Shown piece after piece: positions 1-11,739 of a stretch of DNA of 64,000 bases. Within the stretch, counting starts at the first letter, position 1. Each line of letters opens with the position of its first letter. The notes beneath the pieces were generated by a model. It saw only the letters and a list, made by a program, of their open reading frames with translations. It searched no databases and was not told the DNA's origin. The stretch is from positions 16,704,019 through 16,768,018 of the forward strand of contig OY987270.1 in NCBI GenBank assembly GCA_963920665.1, read 5' to 3'. The stretch is from Straminergon stramineum. Lineage: Eukaryota > Streptophyta > Bryopsida > Hypnales > Calliergonaceae. Made by a program: the position numbers and the translations under genes.

Positions 1-24
1 TGCTTTGGTTTACTGGCAGTGAGT

Positions 25-1040
25 CAATGAGTGGATGGGTTTCAATCAATCATTGTAAAATTTCAAAATTAGTCCTACTATCATTAATTCTAGCATGTAG
101 GAGGTAATATAAAGTAGAACTCATCTTATTATGTAGTGTTGGGACAATGCACTAAGAGAGGTTTTATGCATTTGGAGAGGTGTAATAATGTTCACCTAAC
201 TAATGTCCACTATAGTAGTTGACCCATTTTTTATCCCCCCTCCGCCCCCATTTTGGTTATATTAGTTGCTTTTTGTTTGTGCAAGTAGAGATGAGTAGAA
301 TTTGTTATATGCTAGAAATTGTTTGAATCAAGTTGTCCTAATCAACCTTGTTTATCAACACAACTATGCAAAATATATGCTAGAACGGACATGGATTTTT
401 TAGTAGTGCATGGTGTAGTTGTGGAGCATTATGATTGGCTACAAGACTTTCAATATTGCAATCAAGCAGTGCTTAGAAATAGGAAAACCTATATCACTAG
501 TACAAGTCAAACATAATCTTCAACTGAAAAATTCTGAGTAATTATGTTTTGAGAGTTGAAATTTTTAAAATTTATGGAATCCTTCAAAACTCAATTTCTA
601 CATACTGGAAATTTTTACTCAAGGAACCTATGCTCGAGATGCACGTAATTACTTAAGTGGTTGGAAATGGGTTGGCAACCTTACTTTTTAGAAAAAAAAA
701 TGCTTCAAATTGGGCCCACCTATTGTCTGCATACTTGACAGTTATACACTAAGAGAAGATTCAATAACATAAGTTCTATTGTATATATACATGAAGACAT
801 CTCCAATCCAATATGGAATTTGCCTTGCCAAATACAAATACAACTTTTGACTAGTTTATAATTAGAACTTGAATTTACTTATTTTCTCATTGGAAGCATA
901 GTCAAAAGTATTTTGGATAGGTCAATACAAGAAAATTCAAATTTAAACATTGGATAAAGAAAATTAAGCATTTTGTAAGTTACCTAGAAGACAAAAATTA
1001 TGGAAGAGTTGGCAAATTTGTTACCAATGCACTTTGCACT
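25..1040 (+). repeat. Interspersed repeat J, copy 1 (two blocks)
   Basis: Two blocks, about 25-115 and 780-1040, recur with strong similarity at 8480-8710. A shorter inverted match lies at 8765-8880 and another inverted match at 36440-36720. Shared landmarks include ATTAGTCCTACTATCATTAA and TTATAATTAGAACTTGAATT. No coding potential is visible. It is probably part of an old, unclassified transposable element; ends could not be fixed. Confidence 0.6.
541..690 (-). repeat. Interspersed repeat L, copy 1
   Basis: On the minus strand this block reads as a copy of a family whose landmark is CCCATTTCCAACCACTTAAG near one end, followed by a GGATTCCATAA-type motif. Other copies lie at 3690-3990, 6720-6870 (minus), 9850-10100 and 37253-37480. 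No terminal inverted repeat was found and no protein is encoded. Confidence 0.6.
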
Positions 1041-2877
1041 ACAAATTGGTGCAAGTGTTGTCTATGTATTGTGGAACATTATAACACAAATAAATATATT
1101 CTTATTACAATGCTACTACAGATCACACTCAAAAACAATATGTCCATTGGAGTCATGAAGTTGTTTTCAACTACATATTATGAAAGGAGCCTTAATTCAA
1201 GGGTTCTTTGCCTTGAAGTTTAAAAATGTTATGGCAATTGCTTTCTACATTGTCTAAAATAAAGGGAAAAAATGTTGGAGATTGTGGTAAGGTAAGAGGT
1301 TTATAGAGCACCTGGGCTCTAAAAGTTTTTTTTAATAAAGATTGAGGTATATTTTGCTTTCTTTAATACATGTAACAATTGCATTTGTCAATGTACCACA
1401 ATGAACATATTAGGGTATGGACACCATCAGTGCTATTTTGTGAGTGTGCGAACATGAGCATTGAATAGGGATTATGTGAGCATTGAGCTCAAAAAAGATT
1501 TAAAGCATTAGAAAATTTAATAATAATTCTAAAAATAGTTTCCATCTTAAAATTTGAATCAAAATTTATTATCTTTAGTAAATTTTAGTACCTAATACCA
1601 TGGAATTATTGCCGTGGATATATAGAATTAAATGAAAATCCTCCTTTACAATCTTGTTTAGAAGTATACACTATGAAGATGAAGAATCCAATTGATGTGA
1701 AAGATGAATGGAGATGGAAATAAATTTGTTTAAAATATTAGTTGATCATTGTGTTATAACAACATGGACCCTCTTAGGGTCAATGGTAAGGTACCAATAA
1801 TTTTTTGTTGATGTGTTGTTATTGGATTTGTTTAGATTTTAGGGAAAAAAATTGTTGATAAGATTTCATTAGATGCGAGGAAAGAACTTAGCCATATTAA
1901 GTTTCATTTTCATTGATCACTATCTTGTAGTAGTGTGGATCTTCTTAGGGCTGAAGGGGGAGGTACCTACACTTATGTCTTAATGTGTTGGTAATTAAAC
2001 TTGTTAACATTTTAGAAAATATTGTTAAGATTTTAAGAAAATATTTGGTTGATAGGGATTATTTGTGTAAGGAATGAACTTAGTTACACCAAAATGATGA
2101 CTAGTTGATCATTGTCTTCTTGTGGGACCTCCTGGGGATCCAACTATTCCGTCTTGATTAGGTCGTTGTTTGATTGATCATTCTCCTCTTGCATTTTGGT
2201 ATCCCTCGGTGCCGAGGGAAGCCCCCCAATTGCAAAAAGCAAATTTTGGGTTTAAATAGGGCATTTTCAATGAGAACATACTATATTTCACAAAACTGTA
2301 TTAGCAAAACCAATTGCTTATTTTTCAATATTTATCAAATGATAATTCTATTCTATTGCATGTATATTTGCACAGTATTTTGTATTGTAGATCTAGAAGA
2401 GGAATCAAATAAAGTCTTCATTTGTTTGCAACCCATGATTAGGTTTGAAATCTGGAATTTGTTAACATGAGTTCCACTAGCTAGGGTAATTCGAATTGGA
2501 TTTGTATAGGCAAAATCCACCCAATGGCTGCTGGCCTACACCAAAAATTTGAAGTTGACCATGAAAGAATGGATTCTTAATACAAGTAATCACTTTTGCA
2601 CCATGATTCATGGCCATAATCCCTCCTCAGCCTCCTACACGTATTCTCATCACAAAGATTCTCAAGTAAAATGATCAGGAGAGAACCAAGAAACTATAGT
2701 CATTTACAAGACTCAAGACATTTCACTGAATGGACCTCCTTTGGTGTCAATCTGTAAACATGTAAACAATCTAATAAACTAAAACCTTGAGGAAAGATTC
2801 AACACTCATTCATGACATCAAAAAAGTCAGTAGCACATACAACGACAAGGGAGAGAAGTCTAGGTAGGCGAGAGGAG
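1041..2877. other. AT-rich interval without recognisable gene
   Basis: No reading frame here looks like a protein. The one sub-structure seen is a degenerate tandem repeat at 1740-2190, listed separately. The rest is AT-rich non-coding DNA. Confidence 0.5.
1740..2190 (+). repeat. Degenerate tandem repeat, about 180 bp unit
   Basis: Three units begin near 1740, 1911 and 2102 with a TTGATCATTGT-like block. Each continues into a block like GGACCCTCTTAGGGTC and, in the first two, GGTACC. A fourth partial TTGATCATT follows near 2171. The units are clearly diverged, so the array is old. Confidence 0.55.
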
Positions 2878-3055
2878 ATCACAAGGAGATTGGAAGGACA
2901 TTACCTTGGGGGTATAATTTCTACATGTAACTATATCCCCACCCCCACCCCCACCCCTTGACTTATTGTTCTTAAAAAGTTAAAGGAGGGGGGTGTAGTT
3001 ACATGTGGAAATTATACCTTGGGGTATTTTAACACCCTTCCGATCTCCCTGTGGA
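2878..3055. mobile_element. Palindromic hairpin MITE-like repeat
   Basis: An imperfect palindrome of about 178 bp. The left arm contains GGAGATTGGAAGG followed by GTATAATTTCTACATGTAAC. The right arm contains their reverse complements: GTTACATGTGGAAATTATAC and CCTTCCGATCTCC. The loop holds a run of CCCCCA units (2937-2957). No coding capacity; a target duplication was not resolved. Confidence 0.6.
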
Positions 3056-3689
3056 TGGCAACAAGGAGGGAGACATCTTCGACCCCAAACCAAGAGAATT
3101 GGATGTAGAGTGTCTGGCACAAGGACAATACAATAGGTGGGAGTAGGCTTGATTCTTCTTTGGCCTCTTCTTTGGCTTGGCTGCCCAAGGGCAGAAGCTG
3201 GGGAAGGGAGCAGAGAAAGGACCCACTTGATTGCCACGCAAATCCCCACTTTAAGGTAGAAGCATCCAAATGAAACAGGAATTGGTCTCAGACATCTAAT
3301 AAACAACCTAAATCTAAGGGCTTGTGGTCCCAAAGTACACAAGTGGGGTTCTAAAGTAGACACGTGGGGGTCCAAAAAGTTGTCAATCTTTCAAGAAGTA
3401 GCCAATCATTTGCACTTGATTCAAGTTTAGAGTGTGTCCTTTTTGGGTATTTCCGTGCCCGCTTTGGTGTTAGTCTAGTGTCCATAGTAGATGCATCTAT
3501 GAAGTTGTTTTCAAAAATTCGTATAATATTCATACAAGCTCGGAAAAATACGAAACCAATTTTGTTGGTTTCGAAAACCATTTCCCACCCCGTAGACAAC
3601 ATGTTTTTCTTCACAGACCCTCACAATCACATCATCTCTAATAAGTGTCCGTTTTAAGTCTTCCTACCTTAGCTCGAGGGGGGGATTAA
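3056..3689. other. Interval without recognisable gene
   Basis: Several overlapping open frames occur on both strands (for example 2980-3375 minus and 3364-3657 plus), but none resembles a known protein or shows domain-like composition. I treat them as chance frames in mixed-composition DNA. Confidence 0.4.
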
Positions 3690-3990
3690 CATTTCGCATT
3701 AGGAGGATCTAGGCCCTAATAATATATTAGGATGATCACCCATTTTCAATCACTTAAGCAATTCAGCCTATCTGTGGCATGGGAAAAGTTTAGGAAAAAA
3801 TATTTCTGTGTAGAGAAATAGATTTTAGAAGGATTTCATAATTTCCTAAATTTTTTCCCTTAAAAACAAAATTATCATGAATTTTTTTTAAGATTCTATT
3901 TATCCCATTCTTTATATATAGGCAAACCTATTTCCAACCATAGGATGGTTCCAAAATCGATGTAAGGCTTTCAATGTATGATGTGTGATA
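3690..3990 (+). repeat. Interspersed repeat L, copy 2
   Basis: Resembles the copies at 9850-10100 and 37253-37480. Shared blocks include a GATTTTAGAAGGATTTCATAA-like motif and a tail of AAACAAAATTATCATGAATT type. The CCATTTCCAACC landmark is only partly recognisable. Non-coding. Confidence 0.5.
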
Positions 3991-4578
3991 ATTGTAAGCT
4001 TTCAATGTACACCGCCTAGACATTTTTGTTGTCCCTTGGGATCCGGCGGTGCATGAGCTCGCCTACATTTCATCTTAATATCAAAAATGGAGAAGCCTAA
4101 ACTACGAGAATGGGAGGTTGATCGGAAATGGGTGATCTCCTTTTACTAAGCTAAGGTACATACACATAGTAGATTCTCTCAAAAGTGACTAGTCTCCACC
4201 AATGGAGTTGTCCACTGATATCTCTGAAATTTCAATTCCTCTTTTCCTGCTTGCCCACCCTAGCAAGACAATTGGTTGAGCCTATTTTGGCTTGTTTTGT
4301 CTTACTACTTGAATTAGAACAAAGCTTGCCCACTAGGCCAGCATGTAAGCGCGCCCTCCAGCATGTAAGCGTGCCCTCAATTGGGTGCCTTTGCCTGAGG
4401 GGATTCAAACTCCCCTGCTTCGGTGCACTGTGGTCTTCATATTAGCTTGGTGGTTACTGTTCCTGGTTACTGTGTTTTTTTAAGGTGAAAAGAGTAAAAC
4501 AAATTTAAAAAAAGTGTTTATGGTTAGTCTTGCGTTGTGTTTTAGGGCTCGAAAATGTAAAAATGATCCACCAGGGAC
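3991..4578. other. Interval without recognisable gene
   Basis: No supported gene. A short perfect duplication of CCAGCATGTAAGCG lies at about 4340-4372, and a tRNA T-arm-like hairpin at about 4393-4412. No complete cloverleaf can be drawn, so no tRNA is called. Confidence 0.4.
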
Positions 4579-4582
4579 TTAA

Positions 4583-5523
4583 CCCCTAAAGGTATTTGAC
4601 TACATTTTCACCAAAAATGCTCCAAAACTGTCATCTCTGGTACAAGTACCAAGTTTTAGAAAAAATACATTTGGGGACAAATGTAACCATAGTATCTTGT
4701 AGTAAACTGATTTGGGAAGATGTGGAAAAAATTTCAGAAATTTCCACTGTTTGAATTGCAAGATATAAGCATTTGAAGTGACAAAAAGCCATTTTTTGGC
4801 CCTGCAAAAATCCGGGCAGATGCACTCCACAAGGTTAGATCATTATGAAAAAATGTCCAAAATGGTTGTAACTCTTTGGATTCATTCTTCAAGTCATTTT
4901 GTCTAAATACTTGAAAAATTTTAGATCATTTGGAATTGTACAACATATAGGAAAAAAATAGTAAGTTGAAAGAAGTAGAGAATGATTCAAAATACTAAAT
5001 TGTTAATAATTTATTTATGAAATTGAAAAATGCCAATTCCAATGGTTAAATTATTGTAATAAAAAATCTACACCTCACATTTTTATTTTTTTCCAAAAAT
5101 ATTAAAAATTAAGTGAAATAAAAGTCTTCAAAGTTTATTTTAGAGTAGAGATTCCATTACTACCCACAAACTACCCACAACTAAAACCCTTCATAACTTT
5201 CATCTCATAAATCAAAATGGAATGATTCAAAGCTTTTCATGAATACAAAAATCAGGAAAATAAATTTCAAATTTTTATTTGAAAAAAAAGTGATTTTTAA
5301 AGAAGCATTTTTTGTTGCCCGGGTTGCCCGCCGAGCAATGAAAATAACAAATCATACAATAACTTTTTAACTATGTATTCCAAAGTTATGAAAATTGTTG
5401 GGTCTTAAAGCTACTCCTTGGGCACATGTAGTGTGAAAATTTCAAAGAAAAAATAAATTCCATTCGTAGTGAGCTATCCAAAATCACTATGTTGCCAAAA
5501 AACATTGTTTGGTCCTTTAGGGG
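4583..5523 (+). mobile_element. TTAA-flanked MITE, copy D1
   Basis: A 941 bp unit flanked on both sides by TTAA (4579-4582 and 5524-5527). Its ends are CCCCTAAAGG and, inverted, CCCCTAAAGGACC. It has an inverted, highly similar copy at 7090-8011 and shares ends with the units at 35199-35743 and 14395-15364. A TTAA target with CC-starting inverted repeats is the hallmark of piggyBac-like (and Kolobok-like) transposition. No transposase is encoded, so it is non-autonomous. The class assignment is an inference from ends only. Confidence 0.7.
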
Positions 5524-5527
5524 TTAA

Positions 5528-6719
5528 TCTACTCTTCCCCTGGTTACTATGTATTGTTTCCCCTATCAATGGAAATTGTCCATGTGTTTCAAGAAAAAGA
5601 AACAAAAAAAACTCAATAATTCTAACTAAAGTTCCTTCAATCTTTGATCATCACTTTTGAAAAAACAAATCTTCATTGGCTTCTGAAGTTTGATTTTAAT
5701 TTTGGTAGGCACACAAAGTATCAACATTGAAGTAGTATTGAACCGATGTGAATTGAATCAATTTGAGAGTTTTGCATGATATCATTCTCTCAATGATGAA
5801 GTTATATTGAACCAATGCTAATTGAAACAACATTAAAGGAATACTATTAAATTATACATTGGATTTAGATATAAATGATACTTTGACAAGGTATGTGGCT
5901 ACCACATTGAATCAATGACATGCCAAATTACCAATATCCATCAAGCTTATCATTGAAACAACAATCACTTTCAACCTTGAGATAGTAATTAACACTATAA
6001 TTGCAACCAATTACTTGTTCTAGCATCAACTGACATCATCCATTTAAAGTGCCTTGTTAGTTAAGATGTTGGCTGTACTTGGTGTTCACTGTCACATGAA
6101 GAAATTTAAACTGTGATTGGTTCTTGATTAGTAAAAAGATAGAAAAAGTAGAAAGTAAGGTAGGAGGTTCAGAAACCACACATTTATGAGCATTTTGGAT
6201 TAGGATGTTTTCTATGCTAATCAAAGCATTTGCTAACAAATTTTCAGAGAAAGTAGAGAGGGAGACTATACACATCTGTCATAGTTTGATTCTTAATTTT
6301 CAGAGTTAAATTGAATTAGATATGATTTTCTAAAGATCACAATAGTAGGGTGTTTTTTTGAGTCCATAGGTACTGCCATGAAATGTCCAACTCTTGTCCT
6401 GTAATGGTGCAAATGGAGTCCAAAAATGAAGGTGTGCAAACCTTAAACTGCAACATGGTGCATGTGTGGTAGAACCTCCCATGACCAGCCAAGACCCATG
6501 GTCAATATGTAGGTGATGGGAAATCCAACAGAGAGATGACAGATTTTAACCATTAGTTTTTTGGTTTCCAACTATCTTCTAGCCATAACTGTTATGACAC
6601 ATGTGCTTCGTTTTCAAAGCCAAATTAGTCTTTAGATGAGCAGTGATGAAAGAATCTATATATTGGAGATGGGAGCAGGCCAACTTTTGACTTCTGAAAT
6701 TTACAACAATTTGAGTTTA
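5528..6719. other. Spacer between inverted D1 and D2
   Basis: AT-rich DNA without a recognisable gene. Around 5720-5850 there is a weak repetition of ATTGAACCGATG / ATTGAACCAATG. The short open frame at 6057-6275 (minus) shows no family features. Confidence 0.4.
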
Positions 6720-6870
6720 AGGAAAAAAATTATGAAAATTTGACAACATCCATCATTTCTATTTCTCTACATGGAAAAAATTTAACAATGGCTTCTACTA
6801 CTCCAGATCATGCACAAAATGCTTAAGTGGATGGTAATGGGTGGTTGTACTATAATTGCCTAGGATGACA
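6720..6870 (-). repeat. Interspersed repeat L, copy 3
   Basis: Inverted, partial copy of the L family. It is recognised by the AAGTGGATGGTAATGGGTGG block, the counterpart of the CCCATTTCCAACCACTT landmark. It is more diverged than the other copies. Confidence 0.4.
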
Positions 6871-7089
6871 TAAAGTCTCCCACCACTCATAACTCCACAT
6901 TATGTACACTGAAATTTGGTCAACTTCCTCATCAAATCAATCTCCAATCATTCCTAAAATTGTGCAATGAGAATCCCAAATTGGCACTAATTCATCAATG
7001 AGCCATTTTTCATTCTATAGTGACAATTTGTGGTACACTTGTAGGAATAGTTCTTGGAGCATGGGTAGTATTAGCACCTCCTACCTTAA

Positions 7090-8011
7090 CCCCTAAAGGA
7101 CCAAAAGGTGTATTTTGGCAACATAGTGATTTCGGGCAGCTCACTACAAATGGAATTTTCACACAACATGTGCCCAAGGAGTAGCTTTAAGACCCAACAA
7201 TTTTCATAACTTTGGAATACATAGTTAAAAAGTTATTGTATGATATGTTATTTTCATTGCTCGGCGGGCAACCCGGGCAGCAAAAAAAAATTCTTTAGAA
7301 ATCACTTTTTTTTCAAATAAAAATTTGAAATTTATTTTCCTGATTTTTATATTCATGAAAAGCTTTGAATCATTCCATTTTGATTTATGAGATGAAAGTT
7401 ATGAAGGGTTTTAGTTGTGGGTAGTTTGTGGGTAGTAATGGAATCTCTACTCTAAAATAAACTTTGAAGACTTTTATTTCACTTAATTTTTAATATTTTT
7501 GGAAAAAAATAAAAATGTGAGGTGTAGATTTTTTATTACAATAATTTAACCATTGGAATTGGCATTTTTCAATTCCATAAATAAATTACTAACAATTTAG
7601 TATTTTGAATCATTCTCTACTTCTTTCAACTTACTATTTTTTTCCTATGTGTTGTACAATTCCAAATGATCTAAAATTTTTCAAGCATGTAGCCAACATG
7701 ACTTGAAGAATGAATTCAAAGAGTTACAATCATTTTGGACATTTTTCATAATGATCTGACCTTGTGGAGTGCATCTGCCCGAATTTTTGCAGGGCCAAAA
7801 AATGGCTTTTTGTCACTTCAAATGCTTATATCTTGCAATTCAAACGGTGGAAATTTCTAAAAAAATTTCCCCATCTTCCCAAACCATCTTACTACAAGAT
7901 CCTACAATTACATTTGTTCAAAAATGTATTTTTTCTAAAATTTGGTACTTGTATCAAAGATGATAGTTTTGGAGCGTTTTTGGTGAAAACATAGTCAAAT
8001 ACCTTTAGGGA
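7090..8011 (-). mobile_element. TTAA-flanked MITE, copy D2
   Basis: Inverted relative of D1 (4583-5523), about nine in ten positions identical by eye over its length. It is flanked by TTAA at 7086-7089 and 8012-8015. The left end reads CCCCTAAAGGACC; the right end ACCTTTAGGGA has one changed terminal base. D1 and D2 form a 3.4 kb inverted pair around a 1.56 kb spacer. A 76-codon frame is open in both copies, but that is expected from their similarity and has no protein-like features. Confidence 0.7.
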
Positions 8012-8015
8012 TTAA

Positions 8016-8479
8016 AGCAAAAAAATCATTCAAAGGAGGAGTCCAAGATTGACTATCCTAAGTGCTTGCTATTACAATCATGCTCTGGTTTAGGATTAGA
8101 AATATTTTGAGTTTTACGAGCTATTTTTCTTCAATTTTCATGTTGAACTAATTTTCTTAAGTATCAAGTTTGTTTTTTTCTCTATTTTTTACTCAAAATG
8201 TAAATTTTATAGTTTTTTCCACTTGTTTCTATTTGATGTTTTCAAATTGCAACCAATTTTTTTTCCCAATTCCATTGGCTATCACTGATGAAGTAATTGT
8301 CCTAATCTCCTACATGTGGGTCAATGAATGGACAACTTATCTTTGATACAAGAGTGTTAAACAATACACTACAAGGGGGCTCTTGTAAAGTATAAAGGTT
8401 GATTTCACGCTAGGTATCGACCTTCAACCACGTCATTTGGTTTGGGCACCTTTCCACCATCATCAAGTAGTTTAGGATC
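8016..8479. other. AT-rich interval without recognisable gene
   Basis: T-rich runs and no supported coding sequence, RNA or repeat boundary were seen. Confidence 0.4.
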
Positions 8480-8880
8480 ATCTTAGATCTTGAATGGACA
8501 GGTTTCAATTAATAATTGTAAAATCTCAAAATTAGTCCTACTATCATTAAATCTAGCATGTACAATGTAACATATACATGTGGGCATCTCTAATCATGTT
8601 TGGAACTTGCCCCACCAAATCTAGATGTAACTTTTGACCAATTTATAATTAGAACTTGAATTTATTTTCTCATTGGAAACGCATTCAAAAGTACTTTGGT
8701 TAGTGTGCAATTTGGAGTGAAATGTGTTAATTTGTAATCTCCTCTATAATTTTTTATGTCTTTTAGCTATGTTATGAAGTAGTTTATTTTCTTTGTCCAA
8801 TGTCTAAATTTGGGTTTTCTTGTACTACTATCCAAAGTACTTTTGAATACATTTCCAATGAAAACAAGAATGGTGTGACT
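8480..8880 (+). repeat. Interspersed repeat J, copy 2
   Basis: The block at 8480-8710 matches 25-115 and 780-920 in the same order but with the intervening 660 bp absent. The block at 8765-8880 is an inverted partial copy of the same family: it carries GTCCAATGTCTAAATTTG, also seen at about 36620. The result is a small inverted arrangement. Confidence 0.55.
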
Positions 8881-9239
8881 ACGAGGCTTTGTCTTAGGTA
8901 AACAACAGTATTGATAATGGGAGAATGAAACAAAAATAAATACTGTGAAAATTGATAAAGGTGATTTTATGGTAGGAATAAGTATTGAAATTATTTGCAT
9001 TAGTCGATTGTAAGTTGTTAGTAAAAGTTTTTGAAATAAAAATTAAAAAATGAATCTCATGGGTACTATCAATTTCACGTTGTATGTATTTAAGCTTGTT
9101 GGGGGGACTTGGTAGTTAGAAGGGGGGACGTTCGACTAGTCCCCTGTGAATTTTATTTTATTTAAATTACTTTTTTTTAACTTGCTTGCATATCAAGTCA
9201 TGAGTTGGAGTTATGTGAAATAGGTTAGGCTTGCATAAT

Positions 9240-9460
9240 TAGGGTCCAAGGTGAACTGCCCCCTCGCTTGTCCTTGAGGAAAAATGCTGAAATTTTATAT
9301 TTGCCACACATGATAAAAATTAAAAATTTTGAATTCAAATTTGCAATCAGAGATCTGAAATTATTTGGGAATTGGGAGCACAAAGTAGGGGGTATTTTTT
9401 TTACATGCACCCCTAGAATGACTTAGGGGGGATGAGTAAGGGGGTCAGTTCACCCCGACC
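9240..9460 (+). mobile_element. hAT-type MITE, copy F1
   Basis: A 221 bp unit with inverted ends: TAGGGTCCAAGGTGAACTG on the left and, reverse-complemented, GGTCGGGGTGAACTGACCCC on the right. It is flanked by the 8 bp duplication TGCATAAT (9232-9239) / TGCATAGT (9461-9468), one mismatch. Eight-base duplications are typical of hAT transposition. A second copy lies inverted at 37821-38066. No coding capacity. Confidence 0.7.
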
Positions 9461-9465
9461 TGCAT

Positions 9466-9545
9466 AGTTTAGATTTACATAGCTTATACTTACATAGTGT
9501 AATCTTATATAGGTTAAACTTACATAGCTTAAACATCTTACATTG
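9466..9545 (+). repeat. Short degenerate minisatellite
   Basis: Repeats of a TTACATAGCTTA-like unit of about 17-20 bp: GATTTACATAGCTTA, ACTTACATAGTGTA, ACTTACATAGCTTA and similar, roughly four units. Confidence 0.5.
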
Positions 9546-9849
9546 TTTAGACTAGGTGGGATTTTTTGCAATAGATCTAAAATATATCTTTTATTTTTTA
9601 AAAATCTAATGGAGATGCTAGTTTCCTAAATTAAGTGCACGGATTTTGTTTCTTGGCATTTTGACTCATCTCCAAACACATTGTGGAGTGCAAATGAGAG
9701 TGTTGAGTAATGTGAATGCGGTTGTAGATAGGATTTAGACGTCCAGAAACCAAAGTCGATGAAGAGTTGATGCTATAAGTTAGTCTCTACCTTTGATTAA
9801 TAAACAAATAAATTATAATTATAATTATAAACTAGTGTAGTCCAAAGTT

Positions 9850-10100
9850 AAGGGAGGCAACCCATTTCCAACCATTTAAATGGTTACCCCTATCTCGAGG
9901 GCGAGTTTCTTGGGGGGGGATTTTTTTAGTATGTAGAAATAGAATTAAAGAAGGTTTCCATAATTTTCTAGATTTTTATTTTGCAAAACATAATTACTAT
10001 GAATTTTTGAGCGGAAGATTCCGTTCCTCCTACTTTGGTCATGTAGACCTTCATGTTTCCCACAAGGTCTGGTTGCAAAATCTACCCAAGAATTGAGAGT
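9850..10100 (+). repeat. Interspersed repeat L, copy 4
   Basis: Begins with a GGGAGGCAACCCATTTCCAA block that matches 37253 onward. It continues with the shared GGTTTCCATAATTTTC and AAACATAATTACTATGAATT type blocks. Non-coding. It lies just right of J2 and F1, an association repeated at 36.4-38.1 kb. Confidence 0.6.
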
Positions 10101-10416
10101 GTTGTAAAACAATTATAATGTACCACAATTGCATGGGGAATTGTGTTGTAATTAATCATTTTCATCTCCTCTTGTGCAGAAAGAGAGCAATCTGTATTGC
10201 CTAAAGGGGGTGGTGATTAGGAATGGATTGCCTCCCATAAGATCATGGCCACCATGGCCCGCAAGAGCTGGCCTCAACGCAACTTGACAGGCCCTTGCCC
10301 CTTTTTTTCTCCCCACCATCACTCTTAAAGCGGCCACTTCCAAAATGAACCCAGACACTCAATAGTAGCAAGCCCTTTCAATGATTCCAAAGCAATGATT
10401 CCAAAACTGCTTCAAT
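10101..10416. other. Interval without recognisable gene
   Basis: No protein family, RNA or repeat recognised. The frame at 10152-10358 (minus) shows no domain signature. Confidence 0.4.
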
Positions 10417-10520
10417 GAAATTAGCCAAATGTTCATTTTTGGAAGATTTTTTGAATTTAACACAGAGGGCATGGAGAAATTATATAGCAATTGTGCAAAA
10501 TTTATCTAGTTTGGAGATTG
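10417..10520 (+). repeat. Interspersed repeat M, copy 1
   Basis: Direct repeat of 52650-52765, starting with GAAATTAGCCAAATGTTCAT in both places and remaining similar for about 100 bp. Unclassified. Confidence 0.55.
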
Positions 10521-10612
10521 CTGCTCAAGAGTAGAGATTGTGGAGAATCTTTGTCCAAATATGGCTTTGAGCAATGAATAGTGAGAGTAGGTAGCTGCTG
10601 CAGGGAGGATGC

Positions 10613-10869
10613 TAAATCCTACAAATGAAGTGGGCTCCCACACGAGTAGATTAACTATGGGGAAAACGCAAGTTTTTTTATATTCTGCACATTATTTTTT
10701 TTTTGTAAATTCTGAATTCATATTTGCAATCAAAGACCCCAAATTAGCTAAAAGAGGTATAGAACATACCCTTGATACAACTCAAAATAGGGGGCAGTTT
10801 TTACTTTTACCCCCGAATAAAACACAAAATGCCCCTACGGGGCAAGGCCCACTTTATTTGTAGGATTTA
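10613..10869. mobile_element. MITE G with 23 bp inverted ends
   Basis: A 257 bp unit whose inverted ends agree at 22 of 23 positions (TAAATCCTACAAATGAAG... on the left). The interior resembles the interior of F1: TTCTGAATTCATATTTGCAA and a later TAGGGGGCAGTTTTT block. The ends, however, are unrelated to F. TAA or TTA flanks are possible but ambiguous because they overlap the repeat. No coding capacity. Confidence 0.6.
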
Positions 10870-11739
10870 ACGTCTTGCGTGCTACAGTAGAGCAAGAAGA
10901 TTACATGAGGCCCTAACAAAAGAGCATGAGGTGCGGTCACAGGTTGAAAGTGACCTCACAACAAGGGACGGTGGGGGGCTAAGAATTCTTCTCTAGCCGT
11001 CACCACATAAGGGCCCTCCCAAACTAGTATGGCGAGTCGGTTTGAGAGGGGCATGGTGGCCATGTTCTAAGTAGAAGTGCATTTGGAGGGATCAGTAAGT
11101 TCTTGTAATATAGATCAAATCATCAACAAGTGGGTCTTGATTCCGGAATTTTCTTCTACCACAATTTCACACCTTCACAACAAATCTAAATTAAGATAGG
11201 TTTGCCACAAACTTTGAATGGGTTGGACGTGAAGTTAAGATATTATGACCAATCTAGTTATCGGGCTTTACTATTTCTCACCCTCACATTGCGGCTACTT
11301 ATGAATTTGACTCCTTCTGCCACCTGTTGGCCCCTTTGGCCTCCTCGTATCTTGTGCTTGTTTCTTTTATTTTTTGGCCGCTGACATTCACGGTCTATTT
11401 TTTTACCTCACATTAAGTCTTCGTGGTAAATTCTATTGTTTCACTAAGCGCATGTGGTACCATGTCCATGATGAATAATGCTGGTCATAGCACCCCATGT
11501 CGAATGGGGCATCCCATGTTGCACTCAAGCCCCATGCATGCCCATGCATATCTCAATGTTTTGTATTTTCACTCAATGTTTTGTGGCTGCAATAGGGATC
11601 TATGGCGGCGTACTCTTTTTTTTGATTGAGGGTTTAGAAGGCCTAGGGTTCCTATAGAGCAATTTTGGCTCCTTTTTTCTCCTATTTATATGTAGGATGT
11701 TGCAATTGAAATTGAAATATGCTTCAAATTAGTATCTCC
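10870..11739. other. Interval without recognisable gene
   Basis: Mixed-composition DNA. Short frames at 11202-11384 and 11423-11629 have no family features. Small duplications such as CTCAATGTTTTGTATTTT / CTCAATGTTTTGTGG occur near 11550-11585. Confidence 0.35.

Noticed and set aside
4375..4415. tRNA T-arm-like hairpin GGGGATTCAAACTCCCC
   Set aside because: No matching acceptor, D or anticodon arms at the right spacing on either strand.
4600..7994. 76-codon frames conserved in D1 (4600-4830 minus) and D2 (7764-7994 plus)
   Set aside because: The two DNA copies are about 90 percent identical, so frame conservation is expected. Composition is not protein-like and D3 lacks the frame.
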